A DNA stretch of 63,517 bases from a virus: positions 1 through 63,517 of IMG/VR virus record IMGVR_UViG_3300025476_000001; one strand, given 5' to 3'. The notes under the pieces are model-generated. The model was not told the origin of the DNA. It made no database searches and was given only the letters and a program-made list of their open reading frames with translations. The position numbers and the translations under genes were made by a program. Of this stretch, positions 1-8,735 are shown in pieces; positions within the stretch are counted from its first letter, which is position 1; each line of letters opens with the position of its first letter.

Positions 1-1
1 A

Positions 2-31
2 ATGACGTGTTTTTGGCATGGCTTCCAGTGA
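2..31 (+). CDS. C-terminal tail of an upstream gene (partial, tentative)
   Basis: An open frame enters from the left edge and stops at TGA (29-31), directly abutting the ATG of the next small ORF (TGAATG). The tight junction is the only support. Nine residues are too few to identify, and the frame could be open by chance. Confidence 0.2.
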   Translation: MTCFWHGFQ

Positions 32-115
32 ATGTTGGGAGCAATGGCGGGGTTAATACTGGTGATTGCAGTTGTCAGTTTTATTGTAGCAAGAGTAGCA
101 AATTATGAAGTGTAA
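32..115 (+). CDS. Small single-span membrane peptide (27 aa)
   Basis: A 27-residue ORF starts at the ATG that directly follows an upstream TGA. Residues 2-20 are an unbroken hydrophobic stretch of Leu, Ala, Val, Ile and Phe, followed by a short polar tail (ARVANYEV), so it would form one transmembrane helix. It ends just before the AAAGGAG ribosome site of the papain-like peptidase gene. Such peptides near phage peptidases are sometimes lysis accessories, but nothing here proves that. No clear ribosome site of its own; translation would rely on coupling. Confidence 0.4.
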   Translation: MLGAMAGLILVIAVVSFIVARVANYEV

Positions 116-127
116 AGGAGATTAGTT

Positions 128-892
128 ATGTGGTTTCATAAAGCACCAAAGCCATTATCGAGATACGGTTGGAAACGGGATATTCCAGATCATCGAGATT
201 GCTTATATAGTGTTGGTATGCCAGAGGCGATTGTTTTGCCAACTAAGATAGATTTACGATCAGATTGTTCATCGGTTGAGAATCAGGGTGAATTGGGTGC
301 CTGTACTGCCCATGCGATTGCTGGTCATTTAGAATTTCTGGAAACGAATTGGGGCACGAAAGGATATCTTACGGTAAGCCGTCTATTCATTTATTATAAT
401 GAAAGGCTTCTCGAACATACTGTAAATTATGATTCTGGCGCGTCTTTGAGAGACGGCATCAAGACACTTGTCAAGACGGGATATTGTTGGGAAGCAATGT
501 GGCCGTATATTATCAATAAATTTACCACAAAACCTTCACGTCAATGTTATGAGAATGCTCTTCAACATAAGATTGTCTCGTATCGCAGTCTGCGAGCGCG
601 TCGAGAGTTGATGACTTGTCTTGCAGAAGGATATCCGTTTGTGTTTGGTATATCCGTGTACGAGAGTTTTGAGTCAAATGTTGTAGCTAAGACAGGTGTA
701 GTGCCCATGCCTAAGTCAGATGAGAAACTATTGGGCGGCCATGCTGTATTGTGTGTAGGATATGATCAGTTAAATCAGACGTTTCTAGTGCGAAATTCGT
801 GGGGTGCGAATTGGGGAATGAAAGGATATTTCACGTTGCCGTTTGAATATGTAGATGCATTGGCAGACGATTTCTGGACAATAAGAAAGTAG
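128..892 (+). CDS. Papain-like cysteine peptidase (C1 family)
   Basis: A 254-residue protein with the full papain catalytic set. The oxyanion-hole Gln and nucleophile lie in NQGELGAC (Q53, C59), the histidine in LLGGHAVLCVGYD (H205), and the asparagine in the hallmark RNSWGANWG (N223). There is no signal peptide and no long propeptide; the first 45 residues (DIPDHRD, then IDLRSD) resemble the start of the compact C1 peptidases found in phages and bacteria. It should cleave peptide bonds, in the virion or the infected cell. The start ATG is 7 bases after AAAGGAG. C1 peptidases are rare beside phage head genes; the target is unknown. The family call is firm, the role is not. Confidence 0.9.
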   Translation: MWFHKAPKPLSRYGWKRDIPDHRDCLYSVGMPEAIVLPTKIDLRSDCSSVENQGELGACTAHAIAGHLEFLETNWGTKGYLTVSRLFIYYNERLLEHTVNYDSGASLRDGIKTLVKTGYCWEAMWPYIINKFTTKPSRQCYENALQHKIVSYRSLRARRELMTCLAEGYPFVFGISVYESFESNVVAKTGVVPMPKSDEKLLGGHAVLCVGYDQLNQTFLVRNSWGANWGMKGYFTLPFEYVDALADDFWTIRK

Positions 893-898
893 GAGACT

Positions 899-1012
899 AT
901 GTTAGGGCGTAGAGTAGCTAAGAAGCGCAGTGTCAGTTGTTATAACAGAAAGGCAGTAAAGAGACATTCATTGTCTTTCTATCTGGATAAATTGAAGAAA
1001 CCGAGTAATTAG
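899..1012 (+). CDS. Small basic peptide (37 aa), hypothetical
   Basis: A 37-residue ORF starts 4 bases after TAGGAG, the overlapping stop and ribosome site of the peptidase gene. It is strongly basic (about a dozen Lys/Arg, for example GRRVAKKR near the start) with a short hydrophobic-aromatic patch SLSFYLDKL. It could bind nucleic acid or be a membrane-active peptide. Support is the good ribosome site and spacing only. Confidence 0.4.
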   Translation: MLGRRVAKKRSVSCYNRKAVKRHSLSFYLDKLKKPSN

Positions 1013-1055
1013 GCAATGGCGGGCCTTTGATCGTCAAAAGAAAAGGAGAATCAAA

Positions 1056-1445
1056 ATGAAAGTGATTTTAGGGGACATCAAGCTTGCAGAAAAAGCTTTG
1101 TCGCAAATTTTGTTAGCACAGGTCGATGTTAAATTAGCTTATCGTGTTGAGAAGATTACCAGAAAGTTAGTTACGGAAATTGACAAGATTGAGACAAAAA
1201 GACTTGAATTTATTGGAAAGTTTGGTACTCCTGACTTAGATAATGGCAAAGATGTCGGGCGTTCTTCGGTTAAACCTGATCGGCAAGCAGAGTTCAATAA
1301 AGAATTTGGTGAATATTTAAGTGGAGAATCTGATATAGACTGTCAGGAGATTCCGTACGAATTGTTGGAGAATTCTGGGATCAAAATGTCACCAGCTGAT
1401 ATGTTACTATTAAAGAAGTTTATTGCGGAACCGATAAGTAAATAA
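1056..1445 (+). CDS. DUF1617-like phage protein
   Basis: A 129-residue protein with AAAAGGAG just upstream. Its layout resembles the phage family DUF1617: an N-terminal helix pair (LAEKALSQILLAQVDVKLAY, then RVEKITRKLVTEI), a central KFGTPD segment, an acidic EFNKEFGEYL stretch, and a C-terminal block ending in MSPADMLLLKKFI. That C-terminal 'SPAD-L' signature is the main reason for the call. Members sit in phage structural operons and have no established function. The resemblance was judged by eye. Confidence 0.5.
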   Translation: MKVILGDIKLAEKALSQILLAQVDVKLAYRVEKITRKLVTEIDKIETKRLEFIGKFGTPDLDNGKDVGRSSVKPDRQAEFNKEFGEYLSGESDIDCQEIPYELLENSGIKMSPADMLLLKKFIAEPISK

Positions 1446-1594
1446 AGATTGACGAAGTTCGCGCTATACCAATTGTATAGTGAAAAGTATTTAGAGAGGC
1501 ATAATTTACTTCTCTGACACAAGCAGTACAAGGTCCACCAAGAGCAGTATACTTTTCTGGTATATAGCGTCTTCTATATAATGTAGGAGAGCTA

Positions 1595-2209
1595 ATGGTG
1601 TCTTCCAGTAGTGATAATGATGACGTACGGAAACTACCAGATAGAGTTATCCTGCGATTGTACAAGATTGAGTCAGAGTCCAAGTATATTGAAGTCATAC
1701 TTGATAGATATAAATATTTCATTCTCAAAGTAATAAGTAACTGGCACTTCCGCAACACTCATCACGTCAAACTGTATCAATCAGACTTTCAGGACGTTCA
1801 CCAATACGCAAAGTTAGCAGTAATGACGTTCATGGCCCGCGTTAAGAATATTTCCCATGTGAAGAATGTGTCTGTATCCATCAAATCATACATATACACA
1901 ATGTTGAACAAGTACTACAGGCATTGCAAGTACGAGTACCCCGATGAAGAAATATTTAAGAAAGCAGACAGAGAAGTTGAACCAGAAATAAATGATTTGA
2001 TGGACTTTGAAATAGTTAATTATGATATAATATTATTTCTAAAATATCAATATCGATACAACTACTACAAATTAGGTATGTTATTTACGAAGTTGAATAA
2101 ATCTCAATCAATGCAGAATTCAGTAGCTAATAGTGTCAAACGCAAGATAAAATATTTGAAGTGGGAATTGAAACGAAGAAACATGAATCAGATGCTGAAG
2201 TCGGAATAA
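1595..2209 (+). CDS. Divergent sigma-70-like factor
   Basis: A 204-residue protein with GTAGGAGAG just before the ATG. The middle reads like sigma region 2: a helix ILDRYKYFILKVISNW, then DFQDVHQYAKLAVMTFMARV in the place of the usual 'eDLxQeaxlaL' helix, then SIKSYIYTMLNKYYRHCK in place of the region 2.4 helix. The C-terminal third (IILFLKYQYRYNYYKLGMLF, then VANSVKRKIKYLKWELKRR) has the spacing of a region 4 helix-turn-helix. T4 uses a short sigma, gp55, for late transcription, and this gene sits upstream of the late block, so a late-promoter factor is plausible. Divergence is high. Confidence 0.45.
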   Translation: MVSSSSDNDDVRKLPDRVILRLYKIESESKYIEVILDRYKYFILKVISNWHFRNTHHVKLYQSDFQDVHQYAKLAVMTFMARVKNISHVKNVSVSIKSYIYTMLNKYYRHCKYEYPDEEIFKKADREVEPEINDLMDFEIVNYDIILFLKYQYRYNYYKLGMLFTKLNKSQSMQNSVANSVKRKIKYLKWELKRRNMNQMLKSE

Positions 2210-2454
2210 TCACTCTCCCCTAAAACTTTCCACGCAGGAACAATTATACCAACATATTCGTTAATTTATTTTTTATTAGAGATACTTTTTAGGCGGCAAG
2301 GTCATTTAATTAGTGACTAAGTCGCGTTGTTGTATTTGGAGTACAATTTTACTCTATATGAATAAAAAAGACAATCATTCTCTCCAAAATCTATTCGTTC
2401 CCTTTAACATAAAATTTTTTCATCGAAATACAAAAACGCAAGAGAGGTGTTATA
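2210..2454 (+). other. Non-coding AT-rich stretch before the terminase operon
   Basis: These 245 bases between the sigma-like gene and a 44-aa ORF contain no convincing ORF. They are very AT-rich, with T runs near 2270 and 2417, and TATATGAATA at about 2354-2363, loosely like the T4 late promoter core TATAAATA. It is the longest plain gap in the window and so the best place for a promoter of the head operon, but no element is strong enough to call. Confidence 0.3.
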
Positions 2455-2589
2455 ATGAGTGAGTTGGAAAAACTGTCTACCATAGTAAAGGAACAAGCTG
2501 TTCCAGTAGTACCTACTACTGAAACTCAGCAGCCTGAAACGCAGACTCAGGATGTTGCTGTTCAAGAAATGATGAATACACTTAGATAA
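2455..2589 (+). CDS. Small protein (44 aa), hypothetical
   Basis: A 44-residue ORF preceded by GAGAGGTG and ending in TAA directly before the ATG of the next gene (TAAATG). The N-terminal third looks helical (SELEKLSTIVKEQ), the middle is a Pro/Thr/Gln-rich linker, and the end is again helical (VQEMMNTLR). Function unknown. The ribosome site and the seamless junction support it being translated. Confidence 0.5.
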   Translation: MSELEKLSTIVKEQAVPVVPTTETQQPETQTQDVAVQEMMNTLR

Positions 2590-2952
2590 ATGAACGGTTT
2601 AGTATCTATATCAACGTTAGCAGCTAAGGCGCAGGCTGTCACTGTTGGCATGGCCGAAGGTGCGCTCAAAGATTTGACCATGTCAGAAGCCATGTACAAT
2701 AGATTAGTAATAATGATAGATGATCCTGATAACAAAGAGGCCAAATCACCGTACCTATTGCTTGAAGTCATCAAACTTAAAGAACAAATGGCAGTCACTA
2801 AATCTAAACTCGTAATGGACTTGACGATAGCATTAAAAGGTAAGTCTGCATTAGCATCATCGCAGGGTGAAGATTATGTGAGACCAATGATAGATTTGTC
2901 AGGAATTCCTATTGAAGAACGTGAAAGTTTGAGAGAGGGTATGCCAGCATGA
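2590..2952 (+). CDS. Hypothetical protein upstream of terminase (120 aa)
   Basis: Mostly helical: an Ala/Val-rich first half, then SPYLLLEVIKLKEQMAVTKSK, which could form a coiled coil. It starts right after the TAA of the preceding ORF and overlaps the next start (ATGATAT). Its place two genes before the large terminase and its small helical nature would suit a terminase small subunit, but no helix-turn-helix is evident. I do not recognise the family. Confidence 0.55.
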   Translation: MNGLVSISTLAAKAQAVTVGMAEGALKDLTMSEAMYNRLVIMIDDPDNKEAKSPYLLLEVIKLKEQMAVTKSKLVMDLTIALKGKSALASSQGEDYVRPMIDLSGIPIEERESLREGMPA

Positions 2953-3479
2953 TATATACAAAAGCTGAGTTAATTGAAGTATTTAGAACAATTGGATACA
3001 ATGCCCATCTGAACGGTTCAGTATTCACAAATCTGACGTCTGCAGATTTCAAACGTATGGACAAAGAGATGTTATATTGTCCTAAGTGCAAGAGTGCAGT
3101 TCGCATTTTGGTGCGTGTCAGCGGTACCTGGGCGTGTCTCAAATGCAACAATGCTAGTATAAGTAGCAATTATAAGAAGTTGAGAGCTACTATCATAGTC
3201 AACGATTTGATTGCATATTTTGGGGAGAATATTACGTCTGAACAATTGTTTGACTCTGATGTTATAGACGGTTTCATTAGATTTTGTGATTTGGAACATT
3301 CTCCATGGTATTATTTAGCATTTATGCAATTGCACGAGGCAATTATGGAGAAGGAATTGTCCATGTATAAGATTGTTCCATTTATGGCTCAGAAACGCGC
3401 AAGGCTTGACGAAATATTCAAAAAGGAACCAAAAGAGAAACCTACTTCTAATGAACGAAAATCTGAAACGACAGCTTGA
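2949..3479 (+). CDS. Zinc-ribbon protein preceding terminase (176 aa)
   Basis: Begins inside the end of the previous gene (ATGA overlap). Residues 43-66 hold two CxxC pairs (CPKC and CLKC, 19 residues apart), a zinc ribbon. The rest is helical with an aromatic patch (DLEHSPWYYLAFMQLHEAIM) and ends in a Lys/Glu-rich tail overlapping the terminase start. It may be a terminase accessory or DNA-binding protein; that is inferred only from position and the zinc site. Confidence 0.6.
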   Translation: MIYTKAELIEVFRTIGYNAHLNGSVFTNLTSADFKRMDKEMLYCPKCKSAVRILVRVSGTWACLKCNNASISSNYKKLRATIIVNDLIAYFGENITSEQLFDSDVIDGFIRFCDLEHSPWYYLAFMQLHEAIMEKELSMYKIVPFMAQKRARLDEIFKKEPKEKPTSNERKSETTA

Positions 3480-5463
3480 GTTAGATCCTAAACTTCGAGA
3501 GGAACTTTGGCGCATAGACTACCTCGAGAAGCCAGTTGATATTGATACCTTTATATGTAATCCTTATTATTTGGGTAGATCTACCGATAAGGGTAATCGC
3601 GTATATCCTGTTTGGCGCGATACATTACGGCGCGTATTCAATGATAAAGATATAACCGAAGTTATTTTGACTGGAAGCATCGGTGGTGGCAAAACTTCGT
3701 GTGCTGTATTAGCAATGTCATATGTAACATATCGTACGTTGTGTCTACGTAATCCCTACGAATATTACAACTTACTGGTTGGAAAACCGTTGTCCATAGT
3801 GTTCTTCTCGGTCAAACTATCATTGTCCTCATCTACAGCATTCATGGCATATCAACGCATGATGCAGAATTCTCAGTGGTTTTTGGAACGCGGCGAACTT
3901 CGTGGAACTGTCGATCCAGTAATACATTTTCCATTAATAGATTATAAATTAGGATCTCCTAGAGCATCGGGTATGGGTTCTGTGGGCGCTGATGTTATAA
4001 GTGCCTGCCTCGATGAAATTAATGCTCCCGGTGAAGCAGTGTCTATGAAACAGCGCGTATTCAATATGTATCAGGGTACTGTGCGACGTATTGGTTCGCG
4101 TTTTATGAAGTCTGGTGGTAAATTGCCTAGCATTATGAAAATGTTTCTGTGTGCGTCTAAAGATGACGAATTGTCATTTGTAGATAAATATATAGAACAC
4201 AAAAAGAATTCTGTTAACGTATGTATCATCGATAAACCTATTTGGGAGATTAAGCCAGGCAATTATTCAGGCGTGACTTTCCCAGTAGTATTGGGTGACA
4301 AATATCATGATCCAAAGATAATTACAGATGCTCAGAGAGTTGACTATGCAGACCAAAAAATTGTCAATATTCCGATAGAACATTTGGAAGAGTTTAGATT
4401 CAATCTCATCGGTGCATTGCGTGATTGTGCAGGGTTAACTACCAAAGGACTTCGAAAACAGAAACTGTTTCAAAATATTGAGTCGTTGACTGACTGTTAT
4501 GATGAGACTGCAACGCATCCATTTTCCAAGACCGAAATCGAGTTCGATTTGTTGTCAGAAGACAACATTATTAATTATTTCAAACTGTCAGATATTAAAG
4601 TAGATAGATCGGTGCCACGATTTATACATATAGACGTGGGCGTATCACACGATAGTACAGGCATTGCGTGTTCGTATGTTGCGGGTGTTCAGGAGTCTGT
4701 GTCGGAATCTTTAGATGGACAATTGTTAGTAAATAAATTGCCCGTTATTAATACTGAATGGGTGATTCGCGTGAATCCGCGAGTTGGCTCTCAAATACCT
4801 ATCGCGAAGATTAAGAAGTTTATATTGGACTTATATAATTTAGGATTTAATATTGCAAAGGTTACTACCGACGGATATCAGTCAACAGATTTACAACAGA
4901 CATTCATACGCGCAAATATTCCATCAGAGTTGTTGTCAGTAGATAAGACTCCTGATGCGTATATTGATTTGCGCGATTTGGTGTCTAGCAGGCGTTGGTC
5001 ATGTTATAAATATGAAAGATTGCACTTCGAACTGTACAATCTCGAAGTGGATTCTCTGACGGGAAAGATTAATCACCCTGAAATCGTCAAAGATTTGGAT
5101 GCTAATATGTCCGAATTCGTAGTCGAGGGAACAAAAGACTGCTCGGATGCCGTTGCAGCGTCAGTGCATATGGCTATTGCAGAACTTCCGAACGTAGTTG
5201 ACGAAGTAGCAATAGCTGATGCCTTTACTAAATTCAGGTCGAGAGTAAAAAAGAATGAGACGGAGTTGACAGTCAGAAGCATGTTCAAAGTTGATGGACA
5301 TGAGATGGTTGGTGTCAAGACTGGGCCGAACTTCGAACGTTTTAGTTCTATTTTAGATCAGATACACAATCGAAGAAACGATGATGATGCTCCGAAAGCA
5401 ATTAGAAAAGATGAATACAAAGATGGGAACGAAACCTTTAATTCCAAGGAAGGTACTAAATGA
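3451..5463 (+). CDS. Large terminase subunit (packaging ATPase-nuclease)
   Basis: A 670-residue DNA-packaging motor, comparable to T4 gp17 (610). The ATPase half has Walker A GSIGGGKT (K81, T82) and Walker B ISACLDE (D188, E189). The nuclease half shows RNase H-fold acids: FIHIDVGVSHDSTG (D395), VTTDGYQSTD (D474) and CSDAVAASVHMA (D566). An in-frame ATG lies 78 bases upstream at 3373, but it would overlap the preceding gene by 107 bases; the ATG at 3451 overlaps by 29 and begins a typical charged N-terminus. It packages DNA through the portal encoded next, whose start overlaps this stop (ATGA). Confidence 0.93.
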   Translation: MNENLKRQLELDPKLREELWRIDYLEKPVDIDTFICNPYYLGRSTDKGNRVYPVWRDTLRRVFNDKDITEVILTGSIGGGKTSCAVLAMSYVTYRTLCLRNPYEYYNLLVGKPLSIVFFSVKLSLSSSTAFMAYQRMMQNSQWFLERGELRGTVDPVIHFPLIDYKLGSPRASGMGSVGADVISACLDEINAPGEAVSMKQRVFNMYQGTVRRIGSRFMKSGGKLPSIMKMFLCASKDDELSFVDKYIEHKKNSVNVCIIDKPIWEIKPGNYSGVTFPVVLGDKYHDPKIITDAQRVDYADQKIVNIPIEHLEEFRFNLIGALRDCAGLTTKGLRKQKLFQNIESLTDCYDETATHPFSKTEIEFDLLSEDNIINYFKLSDIKVDRSVPRFIHIDVGVSHDSTGIACSYVAGVQESVSESLDGQLLVNKLPVINTEWVIRVNPRVGSQIPIAKIKKFILDLYNLGFNIAKVTTDGYQSTDLQQTFIRANIPSELLSVDKTPDAYIDLRDLVSSRRWSCYKYERLHFELYNLEVDSLTGKINHPEIVKDLDANMSEFVVEGTKDCSDAVAASVHMAIAELPNVVDEVAIADAFTKFRSRVKKNETELTVRSMFKVDGHEMVGVKTGPNFERFSSILDQIHNRRNDDDAPKAIRKDEYKDGNETFNSKEGTK

Positions 5464-8396
5464 ATGTATTAGATTTCCTGAAAAAACAATTTCGACCAAT
5501 CAAAGGCGTTACCATTCCAGCGGCACAAGTACCTCCTTTAATTAAAAGTGACGCATCCGCTGACTTCGTCAATAAGTTTGGAGTAGTTACGTCTGATTTG
5601 CGTCAGATATTACAAGATCAATCATTAGTTCTTTACGAGCGCAGTCAGATTTATCAATCAATAGATAGATCTCTCGTTCATCCTCTCATGTCAGCTGCGT
5701 GTAGTATTTACGCGGACACCGCTACAGTGCGTTCTCCTCTTCACGAATCCACCGTTTGGGTTACATCTAAATCGAAAGAGTATACATATCACATCGAAAA
5801 GATGTTTGACATAATAAACATGGAAGAAGTAATATATGACTGGGCGTGGTCTATTGCTACGTTTGGTGATCAGTTCGTGCAACTTTATGGTGAGCCTGGT
5901 GTAGGATTAGTGTCAGTTAACGACGATAATCATCCAATTAATATTTCGAGAGTAGATTACAATGGTAGATTGATAGGTTTCTATGAGACGCCGTTAGGAT
6001 ATTCTGTTGCAGACGAACGCAAATTAATGACTCCCTGGGATTACTGTCACCTTAGACTTCTCGGGGCAAAAAGAAGAAGACCGATTTACGCAGATCCACA
6101 ATATTCAGAATTCAGATGCCTGACCGGCAATACTGAAATTATGCTTCTTAACAATAAATCTGTTAGAATGACCGAAATGGAACAAAGAAAAGAAAATTAT
6201 TTAGGAAAGTACGTTTGGTCTATAAATCCAATTACACTGGAATTGGAACCAGACAGAATAGTTGATGTAAGAAAAACAAAACTTAATGCAGAACTTGTAC
6301 GAGTTCATCTTGATAATGATGAGTTTATAGATTGTACACCTGATCATAAATTTATGCTACGCGATGGTTCATTCGTAGAAGCACAGAATCTGCAATCTAA
6401 TGTGTCTCTTATGCCATATTATCCAAAACCAGTAAGTTTTGGTAAGTATAATTACGTGTACAATCCCGGCATTCGAAAATATGTAAATGAACACGTACTT
6501 GTCGCAGAATTTGTTGGTGGAAGAAAGGTTAAATCTGACGAAGTTGTTCATCATAGAGATTTTAACGGAATGAACAACGACCCGTCAAATTTAGTAATAT
6601 TAGATAGAAAGGTTCATTCTGATTTTCATATAAAGATTAACAAAAGAAGATGGGTAGACGAGAAGTACAGAGCAAAAGTGATACCGAAACTAAGCAAGGC
6701 AAGTAATAGAATGTGGGCAGATGAAAAATACAGACAGAATCAACTATCAGGATGCAAACAGGCATGGGAGAATAACGACGAACGCAGAGATAAATTATCT
6801 AAGAGTGCTCTTGATTTGTGGAAGAACGACGAATACAGAAACAAAATTATAGACAAATCTAAAATTAACGGAAATAAGTCGGAGATAAAAACGAAACTTT
6901 CTATCTCTTCTAATAGAAACTGGAGTAATTCTGCATACAGAGAAAAGATGCGGTTGAGAGACGAGAATGAAAGAATAAAAGCTCAAGAAAAGAGATTGGA
7001 ATTATTTAATAAGATAGAAGAGTTTGTAGTTAATAATATAGATCGATTGAATAGCGTTGATTGTCTGAATGTTGAAGTTTATAAATTGTTTGGTACATCA
7101 TCGCATCAGGTGTGGAAAGTTATAAAACAATTTACTAATCTTACAGTTGGACAATATCTTGAACTTAATAAGAAAAGACAGCTAATACACAATCATAAGG
7201 TTGTTAGAGTAGAACGTTTGACTAATCGTGAAGATACGTACGACATTCAAACAGAAAGAAATCATAATTTTCCGTTGAAACAAGGTGTGTTTGTTCACAA
7301 TTCAATCAGTATAATGACCCCCGATATACGACGCCTCACCAGCAAGTATGGCCAAAGTGTATTAGCAGATGCTCTTCCCATTTATAAACGTCTTCGTTTG
7401 GCTGAAGATTCAATACTGATGGCGCGTATTTCGCGTGGAATTCTTAGATATATTTATAAGGTGGCGGTGGAAGGCAACAACAACGAAGCAGTGGCCAAAA
7501 TCATTGACAATTACGTTGATGAGTTGAAACGCGCAAGAGCGTTGAATGTTGATCCGAACAATCCGAATTATGTTGACAGATATCAGGCATTGGCAGGCAT
7601 TGAAGATATAATTATGCCAGTGTGGAAAGATGTCAATTCAGTTGCAGTTGAGAAGATTGGTGGAGAGGTTGACATTCGTTGGATTGTAGATGTCACCGAA
7701 CTTATTAAACAGTTATCCACTGCGTTGAAAGTACCTTTACCCTTATTAGCTGGATATGCGGAACAGGCACCTCCTTCGTTGGGGAACGGTTCAATCGAGA
7801 GATTGGACATTCGCTTCGCCAGACAGTCTCGACGCATTCAACGTGCAATAATTAATGGTCTGACGCGCATGGCGCAAATACATTTAGCATATCAAGGTAT
7901 GGATCCAGATTTGAATTTATTTCAGATTCAGATGGCTGAGACGTCCTCCGCAGAAGAGGAAGAGTTAAAGAACGCACTTGATACTGGAGTCGATGTTGCT
8001 ACAAAATTAGCCGAACTCTGGGAAAAAATGATTGGTCCAGACGCAGACAAAATGGAGATTTTAGACTATCTGAATAAGAAACTGTTGAAACTGAACGACG
8101 CAGACCTTCAGAAGTTTATCAAAAAGGTTAATCCCAACGCATTCACAGAGCCACGTACTGAAGAGTTGGTTCCGGGCGTTGAAACTCCTGAGAAGAAGGA
8201 AGAACCGGCGGCGAACCCGTTTAGAGAATCGGTTTCCGTTTCGGATTTGAAGTCGGCATTACCGAGGACGGTGAAAGAAGTAAAGATTAATGAAACTACT
8301 ACAATCAGAACTGGTTGCAACGAAGATTGGGAAACAAATTGGGGCAATAAAATCGTCAAAATTACTCCTTGCGAGGACAAAGAAAATGTCAAGTAA
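5460..8396 (+). CDS. Portal protein precursor interrupted by an intein
   Basis: A 978-residue precursor. Residues 1-219 and 615-978 are the portal; 220-614 are an intein. After splicing the portal is 583 residues, near T4 gp20 (524). Portal evidence: position directly after terminase (ATGA overlap), an N-terminal arm, the clip/stem region (PDIRRLTSKYGQSVLADALP, then RISRGILRYIYKV), and DVTELIKQLSTALKVPLPLL before the crown. The C-terminus is acidic and Pro-rich. The portal forms the dodecameric ring through which DNA enters the head, so without excision no functional portal would form. Confidence 0.88.
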   Translation: MNVLDFLKKQFRPIKGVTIPAAQVPPLIKSDASADFVNKFGVVTSDLRQILQDQSLVLYERSQIYQSIDRSLVHPLMSAACSIYADTATVRSPLHESTVWVTSKSKEYTYHIEKMFDIINMEEVIYDWAWSIATFGDQFVQLYGEPGVGLVSVNDDNHPINISRVDYNGRLIGFYETPLGYSVADERKLMTPWDYCHLRLLGAKRRRPIYADPQYSEFRCLTGNTEIMLLNNKSVRMTEMEQRKENYLGKYVWSINPITLELEPDRIVDVRKTKLNAELVRVHLDNDEFIDCTPDHKFMLRDGSFVEAQNLQSNVSLMPYYPKPVSFGKYNYVYNPGIRKYVNEHVLVAEFVGGRKVKSDEVVHHRDFNGMNNDPSNLVILDRKVHSDFHIKINKRRWVDEKYRAKVIPKLSKASNRMWADEKYRQNQLSGCKQAWENNDERRDKLSKSALDLWKNDEYRNKIIDKSKINGNKSEIKTKLSISSNRNWSNSAYREKMRLRDENERIKAQEKRLELFNKIEEFVVNNIDRLNSVDCLNVEVYKLFGTSSHQVWKVIKQFTNLTVGQYLELNKKRQLIHNHKVVRVERLTNREDTYDIQTERNHNFPLKQGVFVHNSISIMTPDIRRLTSKYGQSVLADALPIYKRLRLAEDSILMARISRGILRYIYKVAVEGNNNEAVAKIIDNYVDELKRARALNVDPNNPNYVDRYQALAGIEDIIMPVWKDVNSVAVEKIGGEVDIRWIVDVTELIKQLSTALKVPLPLLAGYAEQAPPSLGNGSIERLDIRFARQSRRIQRAIINGLTRMAQIHLAYQGMDPDLNLFQIQMAETSSAEEEELKNALDTGVDVATKLAELWEKMIGPDADKMEILDYLNKKLLKLNDADLQKFIKKVNPNAFTEPRTEELVPGVETPEKKEEPAANPFRESVSVSDLKSALPRTVKEVKINETTTIRTGCNEDWETNWGNKIVKITPCEDKENVK
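6117..7301 (+). mobile_element. Intein with HNH homing endonuclease, inside the portal gene
   Basis: 395 codons in frame with the portal. Splicing residues are all present: C220 starting CLTGNTEI (block A), CTPDHKFML with T293 and H296 (block B), VRVERLTNREDTYDIQTERN (block F), and GVFVHN ending in H613-N614, followed by S615 as the +1 nucleophile (block G). Between them lies an HNH domain (EVVHHRDFNGMNNDPSNL, H364/H365, N372/N373, then H386 and H390). Three W-(x)-D/N-E-Y-R repeats (WVDEKYR, WADEKYR, WKNDEYR) follow, like modular DNA-binding segments. The intein therefore looks intact for both splicing and homing. Confidence 0.93.
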
Positions 8397-8562
8397 GATA
8401 GGGTTTGAATATACAACGCGTTCGGTGATAGATACCTTGACAAATCAGATAGTAAGAGAATCGATAACTATCGAGTCTGGAATGCGTGTTATAAATATAG
8501 GTGTTGAGACAATTAGGCAGATGGTAGAGTTTCTGAAGTCTAAAGATATAGAGATTAAATAA
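8386..8562 (+). CDS. Small protein (58 aa), hypothetical
   Basis: The ATG at 8386 lies inside the last codons of the portal gene, 9 bases after GCGAGGA. The frame is open further upstream to 8290, but that start would lie deep in the portal. Sequence: a short beta-rich stretch (VIDTLTNQIVRESITIESG) then a helix (TIRQMVEFLKSKDIEI). Function unknown. Confidence 0.5.
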   Translation: MSSKIGFEYTTRSVIDTLTNQIVRESITIESGMRVINIGVETIRQMVEFLKSKDIEIK

Positions 8563-8575
8563 AAAGGAGAGATAT

Positions 8576-8722
8576 ATGAGTTTTAATATGCCGAGATGGG
8601 TGTGGTTCATTTTTTGGGCAATCGTTGTCATGGGTGTTTGTTGGGTAGCCAAAGTCAATCTTACGGTTCATATGGGTTCGAATGGGGTTGGTGCGAACAT
8701 AGAGAGAGGATCAAGTAAATAA
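8576..8722 (+). CDS. Small single-span membrane protein (48 aa)
   Basis: Preceded by AAAAAGGAGAG. Residues 7-25 ([19 protein letters not shown]) form one Trp-rich transmembrane helix, followed by a short polar Gly/Ser tail. The cold-shock gene follows 13 bases after its stop with another AAAGGAG. Possible roles include a membrane accessory or lysis-related peptide; none is shown. Confidence 0.55.
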   Translation: MSFNMPRWVWFIFWAIVVMGVCWVAKVNLTVHMGSNGVGANIERGSSK

Positions 8723-8735
8723 AGGAGAAGTAGAA

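Noticed and set aside
1449-1481. A sigma-70-like promoter (TTGACG ... TATAGT) before the sigma-like gene.
   Set aside because: Spacing to TATAGT is 21 bases and the 18-base alternative has a poor -10 (TTGTAT); not strong enough to call.
3373-3450. A longer terminase N-terminus from the ATG at 3373.
   Set aside because: It would overlap the upstream gene by 107 bases, and the extra residues look like an out-of-frame reading of that gene.
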